DNA of 60,068 nucleotides from NCBI GenBank assembly GCA_905234075.1, contig CAJOGI010000009.1:1-60068 (forward strand), given 5' to 3'. Under the pieces are notes generated by a model. It was not told the origin of the DNA, did no database searches, and worked only from the letters and a program-made list of their open reading frames with translations. The number at the start of each line of letters is the position of its first letter. Position 1 is the stretch's first letter. The position numbers were made by a program, and so were the translations under genes. Below, one piece after another: positions 1 to 8,686 of the stretch. The stretch comes from an uncultured Synergistales bacterium (GTDB lineage: Bacteria > Synergistota > Synergistia > Synergistales > Aminobacteriaceae).

Positions 1-2
1 AA

Positions 3-698
3 AGCCGCGTAGCTGAAATTGATTATCAGCGCGACAAAATCATGCAGGCCGCCGACAGAAAAGCCGAGAAGTTTATCGCGCAAGCCGAAGAGACTTCAAA
101 AGAAATTATTAAGAGCATGGAAGAAGCTGCAAGGGACGCGGCCAGACGGGGTTATACAGTGAAGCAGAGAGAATTAAAGACATTAAAGACCATTATCGAC
201 AAGCGCAACAAGAAACGGACCGAGCGCGAAATTGAGAACAGCCCGAAACCTTTTGAGCCTGCCGTCGGAGTTACCGCTATGATAGCCGGAAGCGGCATAG
301 TAGGAATTATTAACGAGATTAAAAACGGACGAGCCTATATGACCGCCGGGCCCATGAGCGTTGACGTGCCTTTATCGCAATTAATTGCAACTGACAAAAA
401 AGCAAAAGTTGCCACGCCTCCGATCGATACGAGCCAATTAAAAACCGTCGAGAGCGTTCCGCCGTCAATAATGGTACGCGGAATGTTAGTCGACGAAGCT
501 ATGCCCTTAGTAGAAAATTATTTAGACCGGGCATATCGCGCTAATCATTCTGTCGTTACTGTCATTCACGGACGCGGCGAGGGAATTTTGAGACGCGAAG
601 TCCACGCGCTTTGCTCGCGGCTGAGTTATGTTAAGAGCTTCAGGCTCGGCGGCGAGGGCGAAGGCGGCTTCGGCGTTACTATAGTTACTTTCAAATAA
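3..698 (+). CDS. mutS2: MutS2 endonuclease, C-terminal part (cut by window edge)
   Basis: The frame is open to the left edge, so this is the last ~231 residues of a longer protein. The C-terminal ~75 residues form a Smr domain (VRGM, then IHGRGEG, then a glycine-rich GVTIV end). It is preceded by a Lys/Glu-rich coiled coil and a KOW-like stretch, the usual tail of MutS2. MutS2 binds branched or stalled-ribosome nucleic acid structures; the Smr domain is the nuclease. The ATPase and clamp domains lie outside the window. The amidohydrolase start follows 21 nt downstream, so the two may be co-transcribed. Confidence 0.9.
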   Translation, partial: SRVAEIDYQRDKIMQAADRKAEKFIAQAEETSKEIIKSMEEAARDAARRGYTVKQRELKTLKTIIDKRNKKRTEREIENSPKPFEPAVGVTAMIAGSGIVGIINEIKNGRAYMTAGPMSVDVPLSQLIATDKKAKVATPPIDTSQLKTVESVPPSIMVRGMLVDEAMPLVENYLDRAYRANHSVVTVIHGRGEGILRREVHALCSRLSYVKSFRLGGEGEGGFGVTIVTFK

Positions 699-719
699 TT
701 TAATCCGGAGTATAAATCA

Positions 720-1832
720 ATGAAACAGGAAAATTTAATCAAAATAAAAAATCTTCGTCATGAACTTCATAAGCACCCTGAGCTTTCAATGAACGAAAAA
801 GAAACTAAAAGGCGGCTTATGAACTTCATCGAAGAAAATACGCGGCTTGCCGTCGTTGACTGCGGAAAATGGTTTTATGCGTCGCGTTACGTCGAGGGCA
901 CAAAGGGCATCGCTTTCAGGGCTGACATGGACGCTCTGCCGATGGACGAATTTATAAAAATTCCTCATGCGTCAGAAAATCCGGGAATTTCCCACAAGTG
1001 CGGACATGACGGACACTGCGCGGCACTCTGCGGACTTGCCCTTGAACTTGACGCTATGGACTTGGAGCGGTCGGCCTATTTAATTTTTCAGCACGCTGAA
1101 GAGACGGGACAGGGCGCGAGAGAATGTTCAAACTTTTTAAGAGAACGAAGCATAAGCGAAATTTACGCCTTTCATAACTGGAGCGGCTGGCCTGAAAAAA
1201 GTATAGTAGTCCGTGAGGGGCTCTGTCAGTGTTCTTCGTCAGGATTGACAATAAAATTCACCGGCAGGGCTTCACACGCAAGCGAGCCCGAAAAAGGAAT
1301 TAATCCTGCGTTTGCGATTGCAAAAATAATTTCAGAAATTGAAAAAATGACGGGCAGCAACAAAAAAATTTTATGCACGGTTGTAAATATAAAGCTCGGC
1401 GAAAAAAATTTCGGAATATCTCCGGGCAGCGGTGAAATTTCTTTAACACTCAGAGCCGAGCGCGAAGAGGACATGAGAATTTTTAGAAATGCCGTCGTGA
1501 ATTTAGCGGAAGTACTTGGCCGGGAAAATTCTCTAGGCGTTGAAGTCGTCGGCTGTGATTATTTTCCTGAGACCATCAGCGACACGCGCTGTGTAAAAAA
1601 AATCAGGACTGCCGCTGAAAAATTAGGCTTAAAAGTTATCGACATGCCCGAAGCTATACGAGCGTCCGAAGATTTCGGCTTTTATACGAAGCAAATTCAC
1701 GGAGCGATTTTTTATATCGGCAACGGCGAAAATTATCCGGCCATTCACACTGCTGAATATGATTTTAATGATGAAATTTTAGAAACTGCGGTTGATATGT
1801 TCTCGAAAATTTTTGAAAATAAAAAAAATTAG
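720..1832 (+). CDS. M20-family amidohydrolase (N-acyl-amino-acid / hippurate hydrolase type)
   Basis: A 370-residue M20D-type metallopeptidase. The signatures in order are FRADMDALPM, KCGHDGHCAAL, the acidic FQHAEETGQGA and HNWSG. These supply the Cys, His and Glu ligands of the di-metal centre used by aminoacylases. A dimerisation insert begins at about residue 170 (GRASHASEP). It probably removes an acyl group from an amino acid or a small amide; the substrate cannot be told. CGGAG about 10 nt upstream supports the ATG. The stop codon TAG is the first triplet of a heptamer array shared with the convergent pfkA. Confidence 0.85.
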   Translation: MKQENLIKIKNLRHELHKHPELSMNEKETKRRLMNFIEENTRLAVVDCGKWFYASRYVEGTKGIAFRADMDALPMDEFIKIPHASENPGISHKCGHDGHCAALCGLALELDAMDLERSAYLIFQHAEETGQGARECSNFLRERSISEIYAFHNWSGWPEKSIVVREGLCQCSSSGLTIKFTGRASHASEPEKGINPAFAIAKIISEIEKMTGSNKKILCTVVNIKLGEKNFGISPGSGEISLTLRAEREEDMRIFRNAVVNLAEVLGRENSLGVEVVGCDYFPETISDTRCVKKIRTAAEKLGLKVIDMPEAIRASEDFGFYTKQIHGAIFYIGNGENYPAIHTAEYDFNDEILETAVDMFSKIFENKKN

Positions 1833-1883
1833 GAGCCGGAAAATTTTTTTTAATTCCTAACTCCTAATTCCTGACTCCTAACT
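1830..1883. repeat. Heptamer array between convergent genes
   Basis: TAGGAGC at the amidohydrolase stop is followed by an A/T tract and then CTAACTC, CTAATTC, CTGACTC and CTAACTG units in inverted orientation. The arms can pair across the T-tract, so it could terminate transcription in both directions. The units also carry the stop codons of both flanking genes. Confidence 0.7.
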
Positions 1884-3089
1884 GTAAAGTCTCTCGACTG
1901 CGCCGTGAACTTCCTCAAGTTTTGCGACGTAAGGCTGACGGTAACGCCCGAAGCAAACGTCCATCTGCTCATAGAATGAAACTGTCTCAAGTCCGACAAA
2001 TCTCTGCGCGATTGCCTCTGATGTCGGCATGTAGCGTATAGTCCCGTCATACATTTTCGTAACGGTAACGCCGCTCACTCCCTCGTCAAGAAGAATGACC
2101 GCAGCTGCGCCGATCTGTTTTCCGAAGTTTACGTCATAAGCCGATGTCGCTCCGCTCCTGACGATGTGGCTCGGAATTACTTCTCTGATTTCAGGAATTT
2201 CAAAAACGCCCGGAACATACATTCCCGAAGTTTTCATGAACTGCTTTATTTCAGGGTCTTCCCTCATCATGTCCTCAAGCGTCTCTTTGACAAAGCGTCC
2301 TGCGCCCGCAAGTTTCGGGTGTCCGAATGAGTCTGTCTTTGCTCCGCCGCCGTCAGAGAATAATTTTCCGTCCGCGCCCTTAACGCCTTCAGCGACAACG
2401 ATCGTGTAGGTTCCTGCGTGAACGTCGGAATTTAATATCCTGCGAATGTAATAATGCTTTAAGTGAGCATATACGGCGTTGAAATCTACCGGAACTTCAG
2501 GAATTAAAATGCAGTCAGCGTCCGCCGCAATTCCGCCTCTGAAGGCCGTGTGTCCTGCGTAGCGTCCGAAAACTTCAATGACCATAATTCTGTTATGCGT
2601 CGTGCCGGTCGTCTTCAAGTCGTCAACGATGTTAGCAATTTTATTGATTGCCGAGTCTCCGCCGACTGAATAAGTCTGAAGGTCAAGGTCCATTGTCTTT
2701 GGCGCGTGTACGCAGGGTATCCCGTGCTCTGAAAGGTCAACAACGACGCTTCCTGTGTCATCTCCGCCGGAAATCAAAAGGCCGTCAAGATTATGCTTGC
2801 GAAGTCCCATCATGATGCGGTCGTATTTATCTGGGTCATTGATCTTTGAAATTTTTACGCGGCTGTGTCCTGCGTCGCTTCCGGCAAACTGTGAATTAAC
2901 GTGGTCCGTTCTTTCTTCGTCAAGTTCGACTAAATGATCAAAATTGACGAGGTTATAAAGTCCTGCGTAGCCGTTAGGGATTGTGAATGTTCTCATTCCG
3001 CGCATGAGGGCTGCTTTTGCCGCACCCCTGATTACCGCGTTAAGGCCGCCGCAGTCGCCGCCGGAGGTTATTATACCGATGTTCTTCAT
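1878..3089 (-). CDS. pfkA: 6-phosphofructokinase, probably pyrophosphate-dependent
   Basis: A 403-residue PfkA-family protein. It opens with the TSGGDCGGLNAVIRG phosphate-binding loop, then ISGGDDTGS and PKTMDLD. In this family GGDD and PKT at these two positions (instead of GGDGS and PxT with Gly) mark enzymes that use PPi rather than ATP; this is inferred from the motifs. It phosphorylates fructose 6-phosphate in glycolysis and is reversible if PPi-linked. An in-frame TTG lies 13 codons upstream, but the ATG at 3089 follows GGAAGAG at good spacing and gives the normal N-terminus. It faces the divergent tig operon. Confidence 0.9.
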   Translation of the reverse strand: MKNIGIITSGGDCGGLNAVIRGAAKAALMRGMRTFTIPNGYAGLYNLVNFDHLVELDEERTDHVNSQFAGSDAGHSRVKISKINDPDKYDRIMMGLRKHNLDGLLISGGDDTGSVVVDLSEHGIPCVHAPKTMDLDLQTYSVGGDSAINKIANIVDDLKTTGTTHNRIMVIEVFGRYAGHTAFRGGIAADADCILIPEVPVDFNAVYAHLKHYYIRRILNSDVHAGTYTIVVAEGVKGADGKLFSDGGGAKTDSFGHPKLAGAGRFVKETLEDMMREDPEIKQFMKTSGMYVPGVFEIPEIREVIPSHIVRSGATSAYDVNFGKQIGAAAVILLDEGVSGVTVTKMYDGTIRYMPTSEAIAQRFVGLETVSFYEQMDVCFGRYRQPYVAKLEEVHGAVERLYS

Positions 3090-3230
3090 TTTTCTTTTCT
3101 CTTCCAAAATAAAAAAACTCCCTTGCAAAAAAATTTTGACGATATGAGTTTATTATACAGTTATTTGAAAAAATTGCTTTATCGCAAAAAAAGTAAAAAA
3201 TTTTTTCTCGAGGCCTCACAAAAAATTTTT

Positions 3231-3322
3231 GATTCTATTTTTTTAATCAGCTCTGCGAAATTTTATAGACACGAAAAATTTTTGAAATTTTTGTAGTGGT
3301 AATTGTAGTTGTAAAAAATTTT
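3231..3322 (+). repeat. GATTCTA interspersed repeat, copy 1
   Basis: It starts GATTCTATTTTTTTAATC, then AGCTCTGCGAAATTTTAT, then GAAAAATTTTTG, and ends with TTGTAGTGGTAATTGTAG. The same ordered blocks recur at 16669, 34825, 52475 and, inverted, at 60017. Confidence 0.7.
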
Positions 3323-3410
3323 CTTTCTTAAAAATTTGTTTGAACGGAATGAAAATATTTTAGCATAAAATTTTTCTTTCCTTCGTAATTTTTTTATTTT
3401 TTATTTTTTG

Positions 3411-3419
3411 TGATAGAAT
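3411..3419 (+). promoter_or_regulatory. Extended -10 promoter for tig-clpP-clpX
   Basis: TGATAGAAT matches the TGN-TATAAT extended -10 form seen before several other operons here. No clear -35 is present. The predicted start of transcription lies just before the leader hairpin. Confidence 0.5.
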
Positions 3420-3433
3420 TGCAAAATATTCGC

Positions 3434-3463
3434 GCCCTGTTTGAATGTAGGCAGGGCAATTTT
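3434..3463 (+). terminator. Leader hairpin with T-tract upstream of tig
   Basis: GCCCTG (3434-3439) pairs with CAGGGC (3452-3457) around a 12-nt loop and is followed by AATTTTTTGG. It sits between the predicted promoter and the tig start, so it looks like an attenuator or a weak intrinsic terminator inside the leader. Confidence 0.5.
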
Positions 3464-3507
3464 TTGGATTAAATTAATTTTTGCACAGAAGGAGCCTTAA
3501 ATTCATA

Positions 3508-4893
3508 ATGAAAACAGAATTGCTGGGGCAGGAAAAAAATATAGTAAAAATAAAACTCGATATTGAAGCCGCCGAGTTCATTAAAGCACTCAATAAAACA
3601 CTTAACGAGCTGTCTCAACAAGTTAGAGTTCCCGGCTTCCGCAAAGGAAAAACTCCGCGCAACATTCTCGAAATGCGCTTTGGAAAAGAAGCTATCTATA
3701 ACGAAGCTCTCGAAAAAATAGTTCCCGAACAAATCCGTCAGATAGTTGAAGATTATGACCTCGATGTTATTGAAACGCCGACGCTTGACGTAAAAGAAAA
3801 AATTGTTGAGGGTCAGCCGGTCGTATGTGAGCTTACGTTCGAGGTCCGCCCGGAAATTGAACTGCCGGAAATTGAAAATCTCGAGATCGAAAAAGAAGTT
3901 CACGAAGTCAGTGACGACGATGTCAATCAGCTTGAAAAAAGAATTAAATTAAGCATGGCTGAAGTGAAGCCCGCTGAAAGAGCCGTTCAGGACGGCGATA
4001 TCGTTAACGTTGAACTGACAATAAGGGTTCTTAACCCCGACGGTTCAGAAGCCGAAGAGCAGCCGAAAAAAGAGCCCAGCAAAGAAGCAATAGACCTTGC
4101 CGACCAAACAATAAGACAACAAGTCCGCGAGGCCTTAATCGGCAAAAATAAGGGCGATGAAGTCCACGCAGAGTTTGACGTTGAAGAGAAGCATTACGAC
4201 AGAGAGTTCGCCGGGAAGCATCTCGCCTACAAGATGATAATTGAAAATATTTCTGAGTATGTCATGCCGGAAATGAATGAAGAGTTTTATAAAGAAGTTT
4301 TCGGTCCCGACACTGACATAAAAGATTATGACGCTTTCAGAGCAAGGCTCAGAGATGATATTGAGAAAGAAACGAAAGAAACGGCACAGAGCGACCTCGA
4401 AGACAGGGCCGTCGAGCTTGTCGCTAAAAATTCAAAGCTCGAACTTCCAGAGAGTTTTGTAAATCGGCAGATTGGCGTGCTCCGCAAAGATGACGAGAAA
4501 TGGGCTGACAATAATAATGTATCATTGACACAGGCTTACGCTCTCGACACTGAAGAGGGGAAAAAAGGCTATGAAAAAATTTTGCGCGACCGTGCAGAAA
4601 CAAACGTCAGAGATGTTCTGGTGATGGACGAGGTTGCAAAAAAATTTGATGTTCATCTTGAGCAGGCAGACTTAGAGGCCGAATTTGAACGCATAGCGAG
4701 CAATCTTAAAGTCTCTAAGGGCTACGTCGCTAAAAAAATCTATGAGGAAGAAGAGGCCTTTGACAAGCTCAGAAGCCGCCTGCGCTGGGAAAAGATCATA
4801 GAAGTTTTACTTTCTCACATGAAAATTAAAGAAGTCAGCGAACTTTCAGAGCCTGAAGCACAGCCTGAACAAGAGAATCACGACGGAGAATAA
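3508..4893 (+). CDS. tig: Trigger factor, ribosome-associated chaperone / prolyl isomerase
   Basis: A 461-residue trigger factor. The N-terminal ribosome-docking signature [12 protein letters not shown] is at about residues 42-53, an FKBP-like middle (ISGD/DGDIV region) follows, and a long helical, charged C-terminal substrate cradle ends in an acidic tail. It binds nascent chains at the ribosome exit. The ATG at 3508 follows AGAAGGAG; an upstream in-frame TTG at 3481 has no ribosome site. The order tig-clpP-clpX is the common bacterial arrangement, and the clpP ribosome site lies within the end of tig. Confidence 0.95.
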   Translation: MKTELLGQEKNIVKIKLDIEAAEFIKALNKTLNELSQQVRVPGFRKGKTPRNILEMRFGKEAIYNEALEKIVPEQIRQIVEDYDLDVIETPTLDVKEKIVEGQPVVCELTFEVRPEIELPEIENLEIEKEVHEVSDDDVNQLEKRIKLSMAEVKPAERAVQDGDIVNVELTIRVLNPDGSEAEEQPKKEPSKEAIDLADQTIRQQVREALIGKNKGDEVHAEFDVEEKHYDREFAGKHLAYKMIIENISEYVMPEMNEEFYKEVFGPDTDIKDYDAFRARLRDDIEKETKETAQSDLEDRAVELVAKNSKLELPESFVNRQIGVLRKDDEKWADNNNVSLTQAYALDTEEGKKGYEKILRDRAETNVRDVLVMDEVAKKFDVHLEQADLEAEFERIASNLKVSKGYVAKKIYEEEEAFDKLRSRLRWEKIIEVLLSHMKIKEVSELSEPEAQPEQENHDGE

Positions 4894-4897
4894 TTAT

Positions 4898-5482
4898 ATG
4901 GCGTATTATGTTCCTTATGTAATTGAACAGACAGGCAGAGGCGAGAGAAGTTATGACATTTACAGCCGTCTTTTGAAGGACAGAATAATTTTTCTCGGCT
5001 CTGAAATTGTTGATGATGTTGCAAATTCTATTGTCGCTCAGATGCTTTTTCTAGAGAGCGAAGACCCGGACAAAGATATAAATCTTTATATTAATAGCCC
5101 CGGCGGAAGCGTAACGGCAGGGCTTGCGATTTATGACACAATGCAGTATATAAAGCCGCAAGTTTCTACGATCTGCGTCGGCTTGGCCGCAAGCATGGGA
5201 GCAATTCTGCTTGCAGGAGGCGCGAAAGATAAACGGCTTGCGCTGCCCAACGCTGAAATTATGATACATCAGCCTTTGGGCGGTGCAAGAGGCCAGGCGA
5301 GCGACATTGAAATTCAAGCCAAGAACATCATAAAAACTAAAGAGCGCATGAATAAAATCTTAGCTCACCACACGGGCCAAGATTTTGATACAATCGCACG
5401 CGATACTGACAGAGACAACTACATGACCGCAGACGAAGCCTTAAAATACGGGCTCATTGATAAAATTATAGAGGCAAGGTAG
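4898..5482 (+). CDS. clpP: ClpP serine protease subunit
   Basis: 194 residues, normal for ClpP. The catalytic triad is visible: Ser99 in GLAASMGAI, His124 in IMIHQP and Asp173 in DTDRDNYM. The oxyanion-loop SPGGSV is at 67-72. It forms the proteolytic barrel that degrades substrates unfolded by ClpX, encoded 3 nt downstream. The start lies 4 nt after the tig stop, with GGAG inside the end of tig, so translation is probably coupled. Confidence 0.97.
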   Translation: MAYYVPYVIEQTGRGERSYDIYSRLLKDRIIFLGSEIVDDVANSIVAQMLFLESEDPDKDINLYINSPGGSVTAGLAIYDTMQYIKPQVSTICVGLAASMGAILLAGGAKDKRLALPNAEIMIHQPLGGARGQASDIEIQAKNIIKTKERMNKILAHHTGQDFDTIARDTDRDNYMTADEALKYGLIDKIIEAR

Positions 5483-5485
5483 AAA

Positions 5486-6835
5486 ATGCCGATAAATAAA
5501 AAAAATTCTGATACACACGGAAGTGGCCGCTGTTCTTTTTGCGGCAAGACGCGCTCTCAAGTCTCTGACATGTTTGACGGCCCGGGCGGCAAGGTAAGAA
5601 TTTGTGATCAATGCGTTACCTTGTGCGCTATCATGATGACTGAAAAAAACGTCAGCTTGGCTTCTTCGCTTGATGAGGTGAGAGACTCTGTAGTCGGAAA
5701 GACTTTGAACACTCAGAACGCTGCCAAAGATTTGCCGGATTTTACGGAAGAATACGAAAATTCTGACGACACAATAAAACCTCTAGAATTAAGCAGTTAT
5801 CTAGATCAGTACGTAATAGGACAGCATGAGGCAAAAAAAGTCGTCTCCGTTGCTGTTTATAATCACTATCAGAGAATTAAGAATAATCTTGACAAAAAAG
5901 ATTCTGACGTTGAACTTCAGAAAAGCAATGTTCTGCTGCTTGGCCCTACGGGTTCAGGAAAGACTTTAATTGCTCAGACGCTGGCAAAAAAATTAAATGT
6001 GCCGTTTGCGATTGCGGACGCTACCACGTTGACTGAAGCAGGCTACGTCGGTGAAGATGTAGAAAATATTTTAGTGCGTCTTCTTCAGGCCGCTGATTAT
6101 GATTTGAAAGCGGCTGAACGCGGAATAATTTACGTTGACGAGATAGATAAAATTTCGCGCAAGTCTGAATCGGCTTCAATCACCCGCGATGTTTCCGGCG
6201 AGGGAGTTCAGCAGGCATTATTAAAAATTATCGAGGGAACTGTCTCAAGTATTCCTCCGAAGGGCGGAAGAAAACACCCTCAGCAGGAATTTATACAGAT
6301 GAACACGGAAAATATTTTATTCATCTGCGGCGGTTCTTTTGACGGACTTGAGCCGATTGTGGCACGACGTGAGAAGAAAAAATCTTTGGGCTTCGGCAGT
6401 GAGCTTGCCAAAAAATCCGGAAGCTATGAAATTTTAAGCAAAGTTCAGCCCGAAGATTTAGTAACTTATGGATTTATTCCTGAGCTTGTCGGAAGAATAC
6501 CCGTGATTGTTGCGCTTGAGGAACTTGATAAGGAAGCCTTCATAAAAATTCTTCAAGAGCCCAAAAATGCCCTTGTCAAACAATACAAAAAAATTGTCGG
6601 CATGGACGGCGTTAATTTGGAATTTACACACGAAGCACTTGAGAAAGTTGCAGAACTTGCAGTCGCCAAAAAAACTGGGGCTCGCGGTCTGCGTTCAATC
6701 ATGGAAAATATGATGATTGATATCGAGTACGAACTGCCTTCGATGCCTGCAAGCGAAAGGTACGGCAAAAAATTATTAATAACGCCTGAATTTGTAAACG
6801 ATAAAAATATTCCCTTAAAGAATTTGCTTCAATGA
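5486..6835 (+). CDS. clpX: ClpX ATP-dependent unfoldase
   Basis: A 449-residue ClpX. It has an N-terminal C4 zinc domain (CSFCGKT ... ICDQCVTLC) that recruits substrates and adaptors, Walker A GPTGSGKT, Walker [10 protein letters not shown], a sensor/arginine-finger region ([12 protein letters not shown]) and the C-terminal small domain [11 protein letters not shown]. It unfolds tagged proteins and feeds ClpP. Its last 4 nt overlap the next gene in an ATGA junction. Confidence 0.97.
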   Translation: MPINKKNSDTHGSGRCSFCGKTRSQVSDMFDGPGGKVRICDQCVTLCAIMMTEKNVSLASSLDEVRDSVVGKTLNTQNAAKDLPDFTEEYENSDDTIKPLELSSYLDQYVIGQHEAKKVVSVAVYNHYQRIKNNLDKKDSDVELQKSNVLLLGPTGSGKTLIAQTLAKKLNVPFAIADATTLTEAGYVGEDVENILVRLLQAADYDLKAAERGIIYVDEIDKISRKSESASITRDVSGEGVQQALLKIIEGTVSSIPPKGGRKHPQQEFIQMNTENILFICGGSFDGLEPIVARREKKKSLGFGSELAKKSGSYEILSKVQPEDLVTYGFIPELVGRIPVIVALEELDKEAFIKILQEPKNALVKQYKKIVGMDGVNLEFTHEALEKVAELAVAKKTGARGLRSIMENMMIDIEYELPSMPASERYGKKLLITPEFVNDKNIPLKNLLQ

Positions 6836-7437
6836 TCGCAAAAACTATTTTCATTAATGCCCGGCTTGAGGCTTCGTGTTTCAAACCGGGTCAGCTTTTA
6901 CCTGAAGATATTTCACTTCCAGAGATAGCCGTAGCAGGCCGTTCAAACGTCGGAAAATCTTCGCTGATTAATGCGCTTCTCAACACTAAAATAGCAAAGA
7001 CGGGACAGACTCCCGGCAAGACACGCAGCATAAATTTTTACAATGTTGAAATTAAAGAGACAAATAAAAATTTCAGGCTCGTAGATCTGCCCGGCTACGG
7101 TTATGCAGCACGCAGCAGGGGCGAGCGCAACGAATGGAAGAAATTAATTTCTGCTTACATCAAAGAGCGCGAGCAATTAAAATTAATTTTGCATCTCGTT
7201 GATTTTCGGCACGGCCTCTTAAAAAACGATAAAGAGCTTCAGGAATGGATAAGAGCCTACGAAAAAAATATTTTAGTAGTTTTCACTAAGGCCGATAAAA
7301 TTCCAAAAGGCAAATGGCTGAGCACAAAGCAAAATTACGTTAAAGACGGCTTATTTTCTTACGACATTCCGATAATAACTTCGAGCGAAAAAAAAGAAGG
7401 CGTTGACGAGCTGCGGGATTTTATAAAAAATTTTTAG
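6832..7437 (+). CDS. engB: Ribosome-biogenesis GTPase EngB/YsxC
   Basis: A 201-residue small GTPase. It has G1 GRSNVGKSS, a switch region [11 protein letters not shown]3 DLPGYGYA and G4 FTKADK, with SSEKKEG at the G5 position. It acts late in 50S subunit assembly. The ATG overlaps the clpX stop (ATGA), so it is translationally coupled and is the last housekeeping gene of the tig operon. Confidence 0.95.
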   Translation: MIAKTIFINARLEASCFKPGQLLPEDISLPEIAVAGRSNVGKSSLINALLNTKIAKTGQTPGKTRSINFYNVEIKETNKNFRLVDLPGYGYAARSRGERNEWKKLISAYIKEREQLKLILHLVDFRHGLLKNDKELQEWIRAYEKNILVVFTKADKIPKGKWLSTKQNYVKDGLFSYDIPIITSSEKKEGVDELRDFIKNF

Positions 7438-7449
7438 GGGCTTATTTTT

Positions 7450-8463
7450 ATGAGTGATAGTAAATTAAAAGCTACCATGTACGCATTCATGGCGGCAGTT
7501 TTTTATGCGCTAAATATTCCGTTATCAAAACTTCTTCTAAAAAATATTTCACCTGTTTTTATGGCGGCTGTTTTATATATCGGAGCTGGCTTAGGTGTTG
7601 GAATTATGTATATTTTTCACCGTAAATATAAACAAGAACAGCTTTCTAAAAAAGATTTGCCGTATGTTATAGGTATGATTGTACTTGACAGCATAGCACC
7701 AATATTTTTAATGGAAGGCGTAAATTTAGCTACATCGTCGAGTGCCTCGCTTATTGGAAATTTTGAAATTGTTGCTACAGCTTTATTAGCAATGTTATTT
7801 TTTCATGAAAAAATTTCCGGCGTTTTGTGGTTTGCAATAAGCCTTATAACTTTATCCGGCCTGATAATTTCTTATGAGGGAGATGAAGTGTGGATTTTTT
7901 CGCAGGGAGCTTTGCTAATAATTCTTGCTACACTTTGCTGGGGACTTGAAAACAACTGCACAAGAATTATATCGAATAAAGATACTTATCAAATTGTTAC
8001 AGTCAAGGGCATATGCTCAGGATTATGTTCAATGATTACAGCTATTATAATTCATGAAAAAGTGCCTGATTTGAGATACATTTTTCCCGCGTTATTGTTA
8101 GGTTTTGTAGCATACGGGCTTAGCATATTTACATATGTAAGGGCGCAAAAAACTCTCGGAGCAGCAAAAACAAGTGCTTATTATTCAACAGCACCGTTTA
8201 TAGGAGCAATATTTTCATTTGTAATTTTACGCGAGCCTTTTTCTATCAGGTATATTATTGCGTTCTTTATTATGGCTGCAGGAACATTGTTAGTAATTCA
8301 AGACACATTAAAACAAAGCCATAAACATAAACACCGTCATGTTATTACTTATGTTCAAGGCGGAGCTGTTCATACTCATGTCATCACACATGCACACGTT
8401 CATAATCACTATTTGAATATTAACAGGCACGTACATGAACATACAGATGAGTTGACAAAATAA
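7450..8463 (+). CDS. EamA/DMT-family transporter with His-rich C-terminal tail
   Basis: A 337-residue protein with about ten membrane segments in two EamA-like halves (residues ~8-135 and ~150-285). It is followed by a ~50-residue cytosolic-looking tail extremely rich in histidine (HKHKHRH, HTHVITHAHVHNH, HVHEH). Such a tail suggests metal binding (Ni, Zn or Co) or metal-dependent gating, but the cargo is unknown. Base composition looks more AT-rich than the neighbouring housekeeping genes, which hints at later acquisition. It starts 12 nt after engB. Confidence 0.8.
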   Translation: MSDSKLKATMYAFMAAVFYALNIPLSKLLLKNISPVFMAAVLYIGAGLGVGIMYIFHRKYKQEQLSKKDLPYVIGMIVLDSIAPIFLMEGVNLATSSSASLIGNFEIVATALLAMLFFHEKISGVLWFAISLITLSGLIISYEGDEVWIFSQGALLIILATLCWGLENNCTRIISNKDTYQIVTVKGICSGLCSMITAIIIHEKVPDLRYIFPALLLGFVAYGLSIFTYVRAQKTLGAAKTSAYYSTAPFIGAIFSFVILREPFSIRYIIAFFIMAAGTLLVIQDTLKQSHKHKHRHVITYVQGGAVHTHVITHAHVHNHYLNINRHVHEHTDELTK

Positions 8464-8533
8464 AAAACCGGACTAAAATATACGGCCTTGCGTTCCGAAC
8501 GGGACACAGGGATTTTTTAGGAGGTAACAAATT

Positions 8534-8653
8534 ATGAAAATTAGAGAAGTAAAAGAAAAAGTTAATGCCGGCAGGAAAGCTGCTGAACAATTAAAGAACA
8601 TTGAGGAACTCACGAGAGTTGCTAAAAAAGCCGGTTATTCTCTTTTCATGTAG
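8534..8653 (+). CDS. 39-residue Nif11-like microprotein
   Basis: An ATG with a near-perfect ribosome site (TAGGAGGTAAC) opens a 39-codon frame ending in TAG. The C-terminal half (EELTRVAKKAGYSLF) resembles the conserved end of Nif11 domains, where an AkeaGy block follows an acidic helix. The N-terminal half is a charged helix. Nif11 modules occur as leader peptides of ribosomally made peptides and as small stand-alone proteins; no core peptide follows the leader-like segment here. It lies 70 nt after the His-tailed transporter and may belong with it. The coding call is supported mainly by the ribosome site and the domain resemblance. Confidence 0.5.
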   Translation: MKIREVKEKVNAGRKAAEQLKNIEELTRVAKKAGYSLFM

Positions 8654-8685
8654 AAGTTAAGAGTAAAAAAACTCCTAACTCCTGA
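8651..8685. repeat. Short inverted heptamer array
   Basis: TAGAAGTTAAGAGT is followed by an A-run and then ACTCCTAACTCCTGA. It separates the microprotein stop from the convergent radical SAM gene, and its first triplet is the microprotein stop codon. Confidence 0.55.
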
Positions 8686-8686
8686 T

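Larger units (their letters stand above)
3090..3507. other. 418-nt divergent intergenic region (pfkA / tig)
   Basis: This is very AT-rich, with several A-run/T-run junctions. It holds one copy of the GATTCTA interspersed repeat (3231-3322), an extended -10 (3411-3419) and a GC-stemmed hairpin (3434-3463). No convincing small gene was seen. Confidence 0.6.

Noticed and set aside
3469-3903. 144-codon minus-strand frame in tig
   Set aside because: Phe/Asn-rich reverse reading of trigger-factor codons, with no ribosome site.
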